NCBI GenBank assembly: GCA_947499125.1
Contig: CANMMP010000002.1
Location: 62,001 to 126,000 of the forward strand
Reading direction: 5' to 3'
Source of the DNA: an uncultured Pontibacter sp.
GTDB lineage: Bacteria > Bacteroidota > Bacteroidia > Cytophagales > Hymenobacteraceae
DNA: 64,000 bases
Shown: positions 27,101 through 36,148 of the stretch, piece after piece
How the letters are laid out: every line of letters begins with the position of its first letter
How positions within the stretch are numbered: position 1 is the first letter of the stretch
Translations under genes and position numbers: made by a program
Notes under the pieces: generated by a model
Seen by the model: only the letters and a program-made list of their open reading frames with translations
What the model was told of the DNA's origin: nothing
The model's database searches: none

Positions 27101-28051
27101 TCAGACCAGGTAGATAACTCCCAGCAAGGACAAAGTGCCAACCAGCAACCAGAGCAGTAAGCCCTGCCAGAAAGGCCGTGCACTTATAGTTTTGAGAGTA
27201 GCCAGGTTAATGTTTATGCCTATCAGGAAAAGGCTGAGCACGAGTATTCTTTTGGCTATAGTTACCAGGATGGGGGCAATAGTTTGTGCAGATGGTATAA
27301 AAGTGAAGATAACCGAAGCCAGCACGAAAAGCGGAATAAAAAGCGGGATGCTAAGTTTGGTTTCTTTGCTCCGGAAAAGGTAAGCCGACAACAAGACCAT
27401 CGGCACGATCCAGAGGGCGCGGGTGAGTTTAAGGGTAGTCGCTATTTCGAGTGCTTTCTGGCTATAACGGCTTGCTGCGCCCACCACCGAACTGGTATCA
27501 TGTATGGCAATGGCTGCCCAGGTGCCAAACTGTTCATCTGTTAAATCAAACCAACTGCCTAAAGCCGGAAACACAAAAAGGGCAACGGCATTAAGTATAA
27601 ACACAATGGCCAGCGAAACGGAAATATCCTGGGGTTCGGCTTTTATAGTTGGTGCTACCGCCGCAATAGCGCTGCCGCCGCAAATAGCAGTACCCACATT
27701 AACCAGGTGCGAAAGTTTTGGTCCTACTCCCAGCATCCGGGCTAACAGGTAACCCGCCAGCAACGTAAACCCCAGCGATACAGCAGTATAAATTAAGCCT
27801 GTAAGTCCGGTCTCAGCTACCTGGTACATATTAATGCCAAAGCCCAAACCAACTACGGCTATTTGTAAGGCATATTTTGCACCTTTGGAAGTATAAGCCT
27901 GCCACGGATTGCCTACCAAAATGCCCATCACCAATCCAAGCAACAGCGCAAGCGGAGCAGAAAAGTAAGCGGTAAAAAGTATAGCCAGTATTAGGCCTGC
28001 GATAATTGTTTTCTGGAGTAGGGGATGATTCTGAAGTAGCGGTAAAGGCAT
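27101..28051 (-). CDS. YeiH-type putative sulfate/sulfite exporter
   Basis: 316-residue integral membrane protein with about ten helices, of the UPF0324/YeiH family (GLVMGILVGNPWQ; VGLGFGINMYQV; GTAICGGSAIAAVAPTIKA; AIAIHDTSSVVGAASRYS). The paired GTAICGGSAIAA and HDTSSVVGA motifs are the family hallmarks. Members are annotated as sulfate exporters, and some are linked to sulfite or taurine use; direct proof is limited. It ends 140 bp before the ArsR gene, with the candidate operator between them. Confidence 0.9.
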   Translation of the reverse strand: MPLPLLQNHPLLQKTIIAGLILAILFTAYFSAPLALLLGLVMGILVGNPWQAYTSKGAKYALQIAVVGLGFGINMYQVAETGLTGLIYTAVSLGFTLLAGYLLARMLGVGPKLSHLVNVGTAICGGSAIAAVAPTIKAEPQDISVSLAIVFILNAVALFVFPALGSWFDLTDEQFGTWAAIAIHDTSSVVGAASRYSQKALEIATTLKLTRALWIVPMVLLSAYLFRSKETKLSIPLFIPLFVLASVIFTFIPSAQTIAPILVTIAKRILVLSLFLIGININLATLKTISARPFWQGLLLWLLVGTLSLLGVIYLV

Positions 28052-28099
28052 TGCAGGTTTCTGGTAGCGAACTGTAAAGATATTCCTTACGGTTAAAAC

Positions 28100-29215
28100 T
28101 TAAAACGACTCGCCTAAAACTACGAAAAAGTTTATACCCTCATGGCCATAGCCGGCATCCACACGCACGTTTATCTTTTCTTTAGGGTCAAGGGCAAAGC
28201 GCAGGCCGGTACCTATCGTATACTTCAGTTTATCTGCAGCCAGGTCATCTGTTTTATCAAACACATCGCCTACGCCTGTAAAGGCTACCATGCCAAATCT
28301 TCCTTTTATAGGGAAGCGGTACTCCAGTTGCGTGGCGGCTACATTGCGGGCCAGGAACCGGCTGCGGGCATAACCGCGCAGCAAACGGTCACCGCCTATA
28401 GTGGCCATGCGCATAAAAGGTACTTCGTCGGTGTTTATAGTTAGTACTGTGTTAGTGGCTAAAATATGGTTGGGCTTCAGCGAAAAGTACTTACTGAAAT
28501 TCAGGTTATAGTTGCTGTAATTAAAGTCGCCGCCTAATATGCTGCCAAACCTGTATGCCGATAGCTCCAGTAACATGCCCTGGCTGGCATAGCTTACATT
28601 GTCGCGCTTGTCCAGTAAAAAGATCAGACCCAGGCCATTGTTAAAGCCACCGTTGTAGCCACTTATTTCCTGTGATAAAAGTTGGCTTGGCTTATCTTCT
28701 GAGATCGGGTTCGTTTCGTGGTTATAGTAGTTGGTAAACTGCAGGTCGGGCCCGATAAAGGTCTGGTTGCCTACTTTTTTCAAGCCAGCCAGTTTGGTGC
28801 CGATCAGGTCGTATTCGTAGCGTTCTTCGTTGTCTGTAGAGCTATTGTTGCCGGTGCCGTAAAAGCGATCGGTGTATATGCGGTGCCGCAGTTCGCCGCG
28901 TAGCAGGTATTTCTCTTCCCTGGTAAAGGCATTCCACTCCAGCCACTGGTCCATCTGTTTGTTAAGGGTATAATCCGCGATCAGTCTTACTGTAGAAAGC
29001 CGTGTATAAGTGCTGTCCGTTTTACTTTGCAGTTTAAAATACCCGATCAGGGCCGCGCCAAAGCCTAACTTGGTATCGGGAGTATAGTATATCACCGGAA
29101 TAGCGATAAGGCCCCTGGTCTTCTCTTTTTTTACGATAGTAGAATCGGGTGATTGCGCGGTTACAGGCAATTTGGCCAGCAGCAACAGCAGGACGAGCAG
29201 CAGAGAGCGGTGCAT
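28100..29215 (-). CDS. outer-membrane beta-barrel protein, BamA/D15 superfamily
   Basis: 371 residues with signal peptide (cleavage near VTAQS) and an almost entirely beta-strand mature part ending in an aromatic residue (GESF), as for outer-membrane barrels. The motif GDRLLRGYARSRF followed by YRFPIKGRFGMVAFTGVGDVF is the Omp85/surface-antigen barrel signature (VRGY/F loop). No POTRA domains are seen, so it is a short barrel-only member, not BamA itself. 48 bp upstream of the YeiH-type gene, same direction. Confidence 0.85.
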   Translation of the reverse strand: MHRSLLLVLLLLLAKLPVTAQSPDSTIVKKEKTRGLIAIPVIYYTPDTKLGFGAALIGYFKLQSKTDSTYTRLSTVRLIADYTLNKQMDQWLEWNAFTREEKYLLRGELRHRIYTDRFYGTGNNSSTDNEERYEYDLIGTKLAGLKKVGNQTFIGPDLQFTNYYNHETNPISEDKPSQLLSQEISGYNGGFNNGLGLIFLLDKRDNVSYASQGMLLELSAYRFGSILGGDFNYSNYNLNFSKYFSLKPNHILATNTVLTINTDEVPFMRMATIGGDRLLRGYARSRFLARNVAATQLEYRFPIKGRFGMVAFTGVGDVFDKTDDLAADKLKYTIGTGLRFALDPKEKINVRVDAGYGHEGINFFVVLGESF

Positions 29216-29594
29216 AAGTATAACGTATAAGTAGGTGTGTAGCCGGCCGCTCCTGCGTATGTTTCACGAAAGGCTTAGCTCTCAGTAAGGTATAATATTT
29301 TTTTGATTTAATCCATATGTGAACGAATGCAGGATATTTTTTAGTTATGGGTTAAAGTTTTAACAACGGTATCCATATATTTGGTTAACCTAAGAGGTTG
29401 TTTTGATTTTATTGTTGGAAGCGAAAAGGAGGATTTTCGGGTTCTGGCAAAACTCCTTTTGAGTGTCATAGCAGCGCAACGGCACGAAAAAGAGGTGAAG
29501 CCAGGTTCAGTTAAATACCCTTTGTAGCCCAATGAATAAAGTTAAAACAATCTCTAAACTAAGTCTAATCTATACTTTACCTCAAAACTAACCC
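29216..29594. other. 379-bp divergent intergenic region
   Basis: Separates the leftward beta-barrel gene from the rightward amidohydrolase. The only motif noted is TATATTTG at 29376-29383, which fits TAnnTTTG but lies 211 bp before the amidohydrolase ATG. A 63-codon open frame here has no ribosome site or recognisable product. No terminator or dispersed repeat seen. Confidence 0.5.
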
Positions 29595-32500
29595 ATGAAG
29601 AAAATCTTAACCATTGCAGCGTGCCTTGCCTTTAGTGCCGGCAGCGCGATGGCGCAGGAGACTTTTCCGCGCAATGGGGTGTATGATGAGCGTCCGGGCC
29701 TTGTAGCCCTGACCAACGCCACCATCCACACCGACTATAAGACCACGATCAACAATGCTACGCTGCTTATCCGGAATGGGAAAGTAGAAGCCGTTGGTGC
29801 CAATGTAAAAGTGCCTGCAGGTGCTGTAATAGTAGATGCCAAAGGCAAACATATATATCCCGGATTTGTGGATATGTATTCTGCTTACGGTTTGCCGGAA
29901 GTAAAGCCGGCTCAACGCAACTGGGGCGGAACTCCACAAATGGAGTCTAAAAAAGAAGGTGCTTTTAACTGGAACCAGGCCATTCGTCCGGAAACCAATG
30001 CGGTAGAACTATTTAAAGCCGATAAAAAACAGGCAGATGCATTACGCAAACAAGGCTTCGGTGCCGTGCTGGCCATTCACCAGGATGGTATTGCCCGCGG
30101 AACTGCGACACTGGTAACATTAGCTGATAAGCGCGAGAACGAAGTGATCGTGCTGGATAAAGCGGCCGGTGCGCTGTCGTTTGACAAAGGTTCCTCAACA
30201 CAGGATTATCCAAGCTCTTTAATGGGATCTATCGCCCTGTTGCGCCAGACTTACCTGGATGCGCAGTGGAATGCCAAGAACCCGGGCCGTGAGCAGAACA
30301 TCTCCCTGAAAGCCTTTACTGATGCAAACAAGTTTCCACAGATATTTGAAGCTGACGGTAAGCTGAATGTGCTTCGTGCAGATAAAGTAGGCGATGAGTT
30401 TAAAACGCAGTACATCATCAAAACAAGTGGCGATGAGTACCAGATGCTGAACGAGGTAAAGGCGACAAATGCCCCGCTTATCGTTTCGGTTAACTACCCG
30501 GATGCCTACAATGTGGAAGACCCTTACGATGCGCGTCGTGTGCCTTTGGAAGCGATGAAGCACTGGGAAATGGCTCCTGCCAACGCAGCTATGCTACAAA
30601 AAGCAGGTATAACCTTTGCTTTCACGGCATCAGACCTGAAAGATAAAAAAGACTTTTTGCCGAATGTGCGCAAAGCTATAAAGTATGGTTTATCAGAAGA
30701 AGAAGCCCTGAAAGCCCTTACTGCCACACCAGCTAAACTGCTTAAAGCTGAGAATATGGTAGGTAGCCTGAACGCAGGTAAACTGGCCAACTTTATAGTT
30801 ACATCAGGCAATTTGTTTGAAGATGATAACCTGATCCTGGAGAACTGGGTGCAGGGCGACCGCTACAAGATAACCGAAGTGCCATCCGACTATAGAGGAA
30901 TTTATACGTTGAAGATCGGCAATAACGCATCTAAAAAGCTGAAGATTGCCGGCACTCCTGAAAAGCCGGAGCTGTCAGTTATTGGTGCTGATACAGTGAA
31001 GGGTAAGATCTCTTTCAACGGAAACCTGGTAACGCTGTCGTTTACGGATGGCAAGAACAAGAAAGAAACGATACGCCTGAGCGGCTGGCTGGCTGATAAA
31101 AACCTGCAGGGCGAAGGCCAGTTGCCGGATGCCAGCACTGTAAAATGGTCGGCTACTTTCTCGGAAGCCATGACGCAGCAGGATAAAAAAGATTCTGCGA
31201 AGCAAGAGGAAACAATTGCCCTGGGTAACATGATCTATCCGTTCCGTGCGTACGGCCAAACCGAAATGCCGAAGCAGGAAACTATACTTATCAAGAACGC
31301 CACTGTCTGGACAAACGAGAAAGATGGTAAACTTGAGAATGCCGATGTGCTGCTAAAGAACGGTAAGATTGCGAAAGTAGGGAAAAACCTGAGCGAATCC
31401 GGAGCTAAAGTGATTGATGGAACAGGCAAACACGTTACGCCGGGTATCATAGACGAGCACTCGCACATTGCCCTGAATGCTGTGAACGAAGGTAGCCAAG
31501 CGGTAACCGCTGAAGTACGCATGCAGGACGTGGTTAACTCTGACGACATCAACATTTATCGTCAGTTGGCTGGTGGTGTTACAACCTCGCAGTTACTGCA
31601 CGGTTCGGCAAACCCGGTTGGTGGTCAGTCGGCTATTATAAAGTTACGCTGGGGAAAAAGCCCGCAGGACCTGTTAGTGGAAGGCGCTGATGGCTTCATA
31701 AAATTTGCGCTTGGCGAAAACGTGAAACAATCTAACTGGGGTAATGCGCAAACTATACGCTTCCCACAATCCAGAATGGGTGTGGAGCAGGTGTATGTAG
31801 ATGCCTTTACCCGCGCTAAAGAATACGAGCAGGCCTGGAAGAACTATAACAAGCTATCAAAAAGACAGCAGGCCAAAACCGCAGCCCCGCGCCGCGACCT
31901 GGAACTGGAAACATTAGTAGAGATCCTGAATGGCAAGCGCCACATTACCTGCCACTCTTATGTGCAGTCCGAGATCAACATGATGATGAAAGTGGCTGAC
32001 CAGATGGGCTTTAAGATTAACACCTTTACCCACATACTGGAAGGCTATAAAGTAGCTGACAAAATGGCCCAGCACGGTGCCGGCGGCTCAACTTTCTCTG
32101 ACTGGTGGGCTTACAAAATGGAAGTAAAAGATGCCATCCCTCAGAATGCCGGCATCATGAACAACCTGGGCGTAGTTACGGCCATCAACTCTGATGATGC
32201 TGAAATGGCGCGCCGCCTGAACCAGGAAGCTGCCAAGAGTGTGAAGTATGCCGGTGTGAGCGAAGAAGATGCCCTGAAAATGGTAACGCTTAACCCAGCT
32301 AAACTTTTACACTTAGACGATAGAATGGGTAGCCTGAAAGCCGGTAAAGATGCAGACGTGGTACTTTGGAATGAGCATCCACTATCTATCTATGCCCGTC
32401 CTGAAAAGACCTTTGTAGATGGTATAGCTTATTTTGATGCCGAGCGTGACGAGCAGATGCAGCAGGAATTGGAGAAAGAGCGTATGCGCCTTATCCAGAA

Positions 32501-32618
32501 AATGCTGACAGCCAAAGCAGGTGGAGCTAAAACGCAGAACCCAACTATAAAAAAGGCAAGCGTAATGCACTGCGAAGATGTAGAGCATCACGAAGAAGAA
32601 AGCTACCTGGCTCATTAA
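29595..32618 (+). CDS. exported tandem amidohydrolase, 1007 aa
   Basis: Signal peptide (cleavage near AMAQE) then two amidohydrolase modules. Module one (about 35-440) has the strand GKHIYPGFVDMYSAYG, where the metal-binding HxH is replaced by YSA, so it is probably inactive. Residues 440-550 form a beta-rich linker. Module two (about 560-960) is intact: GKHVTPGIIDEHSHIALN, CHSYVQSEI, THILEGYK, and AINSDDAEMAR for the catalytic Asp. The His-rich tail MHCEDVEHHEEE may bind metal. The domain ends GSLKAGKDADVVLWNEHPL as in imidazolonepropionase-like enzymes. Substrate unknown. Likely operon with the next gene (101 bp). Confidence 0.92.
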   Translation: MKKILTIAACLAFSAGSAMAQETFPRNGVYDERPGLVALTNATIHTDYKTTINNATLLIRNGKVEAVGANVKVPAGAVIVDAKGKHIYPGFVDMYSAYGLPEVKPAQRNWGGTPQMESKKEGAFNWNQAIRPETNAVELFKADKKQADALRKQGFGAVLAIHQDGIARGTATLVTLADKRENEVIVLDKAAGALSFDKGSSTQDYPSSLMGSIALLRQTYLDAQWNAKNPGREQNISLKAFTDANKFPQIFEADGKLNVLRADKVGDEFKTQYIIKTSGDEYQMLNEVKATNAPLIVSVNYPDAYNVEDPYDARRVPLEAMKHWEMAPANAAMLQKAGITFAFTASDLKDKKDFLPNVRKAIKYGLSEEEALKALTATPAKLLKAENMVGSLNAGKLANFIVTSGNLFEDDNLILENWVQGDRYKITEVPSDYRGIYTLKIGNNASKKLKIAGTPEKPELSVIGADTVKGKISFNGNLVTLSFTDGKNKKETIRLSGWLADKNLQGEGQLPDASTVKWSATFSEAMTQQDKKDSAKQEETIALGNMIYPFRAYGQTEMPKQETILIKNATVWTNEKDGKLENADVLLKNGKIAKVGKNLSESGAKVIDGTGKHVTPGIIDEHSHIALNAVNEGSQAVTAEVRMQDVVNSDDINIYRQLAGGVTTSQLLHGSANPVGGQSAIIKLRWGKSPQDLLVEGADGFIKFALGENVKQSNWGNAQTIRFPQSRMGVEQVYVDAFTRAKEYEQAWKNYNKLSKRQQAKTAAPRRDLELETLVEILNGKRHITCHSYVQSEINMMMKVADQMGFKINTFTHILEGYKVADKMAQHGAGGSTFSDWWAYKMEVKDAIPQNAGIMNNLGVVTAINSDDAEMARRLNQEAAKSVKYAGVSEEDALKMVTLNPAKLLHLDDRMGSLKAGKDADVVLWNEHPLSIYARPEKTFVDGIAYFDAERDEQMQQELEKERMRLIQKMLTAKAGGAKTQNPTIKKASVMHCEDVEHHEEESYLAH

Positions 32619-32719
32619 GTTGTTAAATTGTTAAAAGGCTAATTGCTGCAGGTTAAAAAAGTTGAGTTTATAGTTTTAGATCAACATTTTAACAATGCTG
32701 CAATGCAACAATTAAAATC

Positions 32720-34066
32720 ATGAAGATCAATAAAAGATATATATCCGCTTTTGCAGCTTTATTGCTGAGCACGGCTGCGTTTGCACAGGTGCCTGCTCCG
32801 GCTGCCAAGCAAAGCAAGCCTGTGTTGCTGAATGGTGCTACTTTGCACGTAGGCAACGGTACGGTAGTAGAGAATGCTGCCGTAGGTTTTGAGAATGGAA
32901 AGATAACCTATGCTGGTCCGCAGAGCGGTGTCAACAGCCTGAGCGGTTACGAAGTAGTAGACGTGACCGGCCAGCACATTTACCCGGGCCTGATACAGCC
33001 AAACTCCAGCCTGGGCCTGAACGAAGTAGAAAGCGTGCGCGCAACGATAGACTGGCGCGAAGTAGGTGATTTTAACCCGAATGTACGTTCTGTGATCGCT
33101 TATAACACGGATTCTGATATCATTCCAACAGTGCGTGCAAATGGCGTGCTGATGACACAACTTACTCCAATTGGTGGAACTATTGCTGGCTCGTCGTCGG
33201 TGGTGCAGCTGGATGCCTGGAACTGGGAAGATGCGATTGTGAAAGCTGATGAAGGTATACACCTGAACTGGCCGGCGATGCTGATACCAACCGGCGACAA
33301 AGAGCGTGATGAGCGCCTGAACCGTATGAAGGACCGTCGCGATGAAACGCTGCGCGACCTAAGCCAGTTACTGAGCGATGCGGCTGTTTTCAAAGCTGCC
33401 AAGTCCAATACCGAGAACCTGAAACTGAGCTCTATGGCTGGTTTGTTTGATGGTACAAGTAAGTTATACATCCATACCAACTATGGCAAAGAGATCATAG
33501 AATCGGTAAATTTTGCAAAGCAGCATGGCGTAAAGAACATGGTTATAGTTGGAGCAGGCGATGCCCTGGCCGTAGCCGATTTCCTGAAGGCGAACAACAT
33601 TCCGGTAATTTACTCGGGTGTGCATGCCCTGCCATCTCGTGCTGAAGAAGATGTGTACCAGCCTTACAAAACGCCATACCTGTTGCACAAAGCCGGTATC
33701 CAGTTTGCCCTGGATTACGACCTGAGCATACATGGCACACGTAACCTGCCATTTATTGCCGGCACAGCAGCAGCTTTTGGTCTGGATAAAGAACAGGCGC
33801 TGGCAGCAGTAACATTAAACACGGCTAAAATTTTAGGTATAGACAAGCAGACTGGTTCTGTGGAAGTTGGTAAAGATGCAACGATCGTGGTTTCGTCTGG
33901 CGATCTGCTGGATATGCGTACTAACAACGTAACCCACGCCTTTATACAAGGCCGCAAAATTGACCTGAACGATAAGCAGCAGTACCTGTACAAGAAGTTT
34001 GATAAGAAGTATAAGGAACAGCAGAAACAAGTTCCGACTGAAGCTACTACATCAACTGGTAAGTAA
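32720..34066 (+). CDS. degenerate amidohydrolase-like exported protein
   Basis: 448 residues with signal peptide (near AAFAQ). Overall amidohydrolase fold with N-terminal beta-sandwich strands and the C-terminal GSVEVGKDATIVVSSGDLL strand. But the metal loop reads GQHIYPGLIQPNSSLGLNEV, with HxH replaced by NSS. It resembles module one of the preceding 1007-residue protein (same GKHIYPG... and NNIPVIYSGVHALPSRAEEDVYQPY-type region), so the two diverged from a common unit. Probably a non-catalytic partner. Followed by a strong terminator. Confidence 0.88.
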   Translation: MKINKRYISAFAALLLSTAAFAQVPAPAAKQSKPVLLNGATLHVGNGTVVENAAVGFENGKITYAGPQSGVNSLSGYEVVDVTGQHIYPGLIQPNSSLGLNEVESVRATIDWREVGDFNPNVRSVIAYNTDSDIIPTVRANGVLMTQLTPIGGTIAGSSSVVQLDAWNWEDAIVKADEGIHLNWPAMLIPTGDKERDERLNRMKDRRDETLRDLSQLLSDAAVFKAAKSNTENLKLSSMAGLFDGTSKLYIHTNYGKEIIESVNFAKQHGVKNMVIVGAGDALAVADFLKANNIPVIYSGVHALPSRAEEDVYQPYKTPYLLHKAGIQFALDYDLSIHGTRNLPFIAGTAAAFGLDKEQALAAVTLNTAKILGIDKQTGSVEVGKDATIVVSSGDLLDMRTNNVTHAFIQGRKIDLNDKQQYLYKKFDKKYKEQQKQVPTEATTSTGK

Positions 34067-34090
34067 GCTATAGTTTATAGCTATACTTTT

Positions 34091-34126
34091 AAACGAGCTG
34101 GCAGTTTTCTGTCAGCTCGTTTTTTG
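34091..34126 (+). terminator. rho-independent terminator after the amidohydrolase pair
   Basis: Arms AAACGAGCTG and CAGCTCGTTT with further inner pairing to a TTTT loop, followed by a T run. 25 bp after the stop. Confidence 0.9.
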
Positions 34127-34295
34127 TTTTATACCTTCTTTTTTGTCATCCTGAGCGCAGCCGAGGGATTTTATGTGACCTATAGTTGAGGTTTCACCCC
34201 TTCCCAACCTTCCCCTTTTAAAGAGGGCCCCTACCCCCAAAACAGGGGAAGGAGCCTGGCTATTGTTTTATAGTTTAAGCTGTTGCAACCTGAAT

Positions 34296-34319
34296 AAAGA
34301 CGCAATGTATTGCGTCTTT
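34296..34319. repeat. GACGCAA/TTGCGTC palindrome, copy 1
   Basis: Ten-base arms around a TGTA loop. Related copies are at 52291-52312 and 52401-52418. Confidence 0.8.
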
Positions 34320-34337
34320 ACAATACCTTTCTGTAAG

Positions 34338-34355
34338 AACAGGTCGTGACCTGTT
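34338..34355. repeat. ACAGGTCGNGACCTGT palindrome, copy 1
   Basis: Near-perfect 18-bp palindrome. Exact-palindrome relatives are at 47039-47058 and 55461-55480. Confidence 0.8.
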
Positions 34356-34721
34356 TGCATATGGACTGAAACTATAGAACTATAACAGCAACTCTAGTAA
34401 TACCAGAAAATTCCCCGCCTTAGTCAAGGAGGGGTTAGGGGTGGTTGGATTTCGCAAACTACAGAACTATAAACTCTAATACATCAGTATCGAAAATTCC
34501 CCTCTCGGGAGGGGTAGGGGTGGGTTTATACTATAGCCAAAGCTAGTCCATATTTCTCCCTTCGGGCCAGTTAAGTCTGGAGACTCAATATCACCAAAGG
34601 TCACGAGTCAAGAGACTCGAGCCAGCATAAATGAACAGATTATAGAAGAAACTCCCTCTCTTGTTTTGGGGGTAGGAACCCAATTTAAAAGGAGAGGGCT
34701 GGGGAGAGATAAACTCTTACC

Positions 34722-36005
34722 CTAATAGTTCCACGGATACAGGTCGGGTTCTTTGGAGCCTCTAGTCTTCATGTGGAGCGGATGCACGGCATCAGTTTCG
34801 TCGAAGTATAAAAATGCATCGTAACGCTCCGGAATTATAGTAGGTACATAGTTGCCGAATGCTTCCATTTTAGGATCGTAAACAACACCGATAGCACGGT
34901 GAGGGATTCGGCGGTCAGCTAAACCATCTGCATCTTTCAGGTCGCTGCTAAGTATTAGTTTATCTTCGTCGCTGATGCTATGCAGTATCTCTTCCCAACT
35001 ACCGGGCTGTGCTGGCGGCACTTCCATCTTCTGCATAGGCGCACCCCACGACCTGCCGGCAATAACATGACCCTGGTAGCTGCCGAAACCAACAAGTTTT
35101 ACCTGGTCTTTGCCATACCTTTCGCGGGCTAACTGGCCTATATTATACATGCCGTCGTCAGCCATATCGGTAGCGCGTGCATCGCCAATGTGTGTGTTGT
35201 GCTCCCATACAATCGCTTTTGCGTCGGGACCATGAAATTCCATTAAGCGGTCGAGGGTATCCATCATATGCGAGTCGCGAATGTTCCAGGAGGCAGCTCC
35301 GCCACGCACCATCGTACGGTAATACTTTTCAGCATTTACAGCTACCTGAGCATTTTGCCGGGTATTAAATTCATTCTCCGGGTCGTCGGTATGCATAGGT
35401 GTTTTAATGATGCGCTGCAGCATGTGCAGTACCTCATCTTCGCAGTCAGATTGCACGAAAGTTGTAGAACGGGCATACTCCTGCGGGTCCCGCTTAAAGG
35501 GTTCGAAGCATTTAATGGCTGATCTGGCTGCCTCTACCGCTTGTCCATCATTCTGCTCCAGGTATTTCAGCACCTGCTCCAGCGACTCCCACAAACTATA
35601 AACATCCAGGCCATAAAAGCCTACTTTTTCGTTTGCTTTGCGGAGGTGGTTAAAGTCACGTATCCATTCCATAAGTGCAGCCACCTCCCAGTTTGCCCAC
35701 ATCCAGGTGGGCCACCGACGGAAAACCTGCAATACATCCGCAATCTTACTGCCCGAGTTCTGGTATCCTTTCACAAAACGATTTACAGCATAACATTCAG
35801 GCCAGTCGCCTTCCACCGCTATAAAATGAAACCCTTTTTCCTCAATCAGTCGCTTCGAAATGGCTGTTCGCCAGGTATAATATTCGGAGGTGCCATGCGA
35901 GGCTTCTCCCAGCATCACGACCCGGGCATTGCCCACTTCTTCTATCAGTTTGTCTAAATCTTTCTCTTTAGTTAGCGGTGTATAGCGGATCTGTTTGTTT
36001 TCCAT
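34722..36005 (-). CDS. erythromycin esterase family protein
   Basis: 427-residue cytoplasmic protein of the EreA/succinoglycan-biosynthesis esterase superfamily. Conserved blocks: VVMLGEASHGTSEYYTWR near residues 30-47 with the catalytic His, FIAVEGDWPECYAVNRFVKG with Glu, and VWEHNTHIGDARATDM with a second His. Family enzymes cleave macrolide lactones in only a few members. Most chromosomal ones, like this, have unknown substrates, so resistance should not be assumed. Convergent with the amidohydrolase gene, and the repeat cluster lies between them. Confidence 0.9.
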   Translation of the reverse strand: MENKQIRYTPLTKEKDLDKLIEEVGNARVVMLGEASHGTSEYYTWRTAISKRLIEEKGFHFIAVEGDWPECYAVNRFVKGYQNSGSKIADVLQVFRRWPTWMWANWEVAALMEWIRDFNHLRKANEKVGFYGLDVYSLWESLEQVLKYLEQNDGQAVEAARSAIKCFEPFKRDPQEYARSTTFVQSDCEDEVLHMLQRIIKTPMHTDDPENEFNTRQNAQVAVNAEKYYRTMVRGGAASWNIRDSHMMDTLDRLMEFHGPDAKAIVWEHNTHIGDARATDMADDGMYNIGQLARERYGKDQVKLVGFGSYQGHVIAGRSWGAPMQKMEVPPAQPGSWEEILHSISDEDKLILSSDLKDADGLADRRIPHRAIGVVYDPKMEAFGNYVPTIIPERYDAFLYFDETDAVHPLHMKTRGSKEPDLYPWNY

Positions 36006-36080
36006 AGCAAGGTAAAAGTTTGGGCAAGGCGGCTTCTTTAAATTTGCTGTATTGTACTAAACTAAAGCGCTTTATGTTTT

Positions 36081-36118
36081 AAAAAATAAGCCCGCACTAC
36101 CACCAGGGCAATGCGGGC
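36081..36118 (-). terminator. rho-independent terminator of the DUF4197 gene
   Basis: GCCCGCA and TGCGGGC arms; minus-strand transcript ends in a TTATTTTTT tract. About 30 bp past the stop. Confidence 0.8.
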
Positions 36119-36148
36119 CAACTATACTTTTAAAGTATAAACTATAGG

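Larger units (their letters stand above)
34141..34720. repeat. mosaic of dispersed intergenic elements (cluster 1)
   Basis: No gene is visible in the 655 bp between two convergent genes. In order: a GTCATCCTGAGCGCAGC element (34146-34172); a C-rich element from the CACCCCTTCCC family (34193-34250); an AAAGACGCAA-TGTA-TTGCGTCTTT palindrome (34296-34319); an AACAGGTCGTGACCTGTT palindrome (34338-34355); two CCCC/GGGG elements containing GGGGTTAGGGGTGG (about 34400-34445) and CTCTCGGGAGGGG (about 34495-34525); and a further G-rich block near 34650-34705. All but the last recur in the other clusters of this window. Confidence 0.75.

Noticed and set aside
29341-29532. 63-codon frame upstream of the tandem amidohydrolase
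   Set aside because: No promoter, ribosome site or family; in a divergent control region.
34722-36005. Macrolide resistance gene
   Set aside because: Family resemblance alone does not show macrolide hydrolysis; most chromosomal members have unknown substrates.
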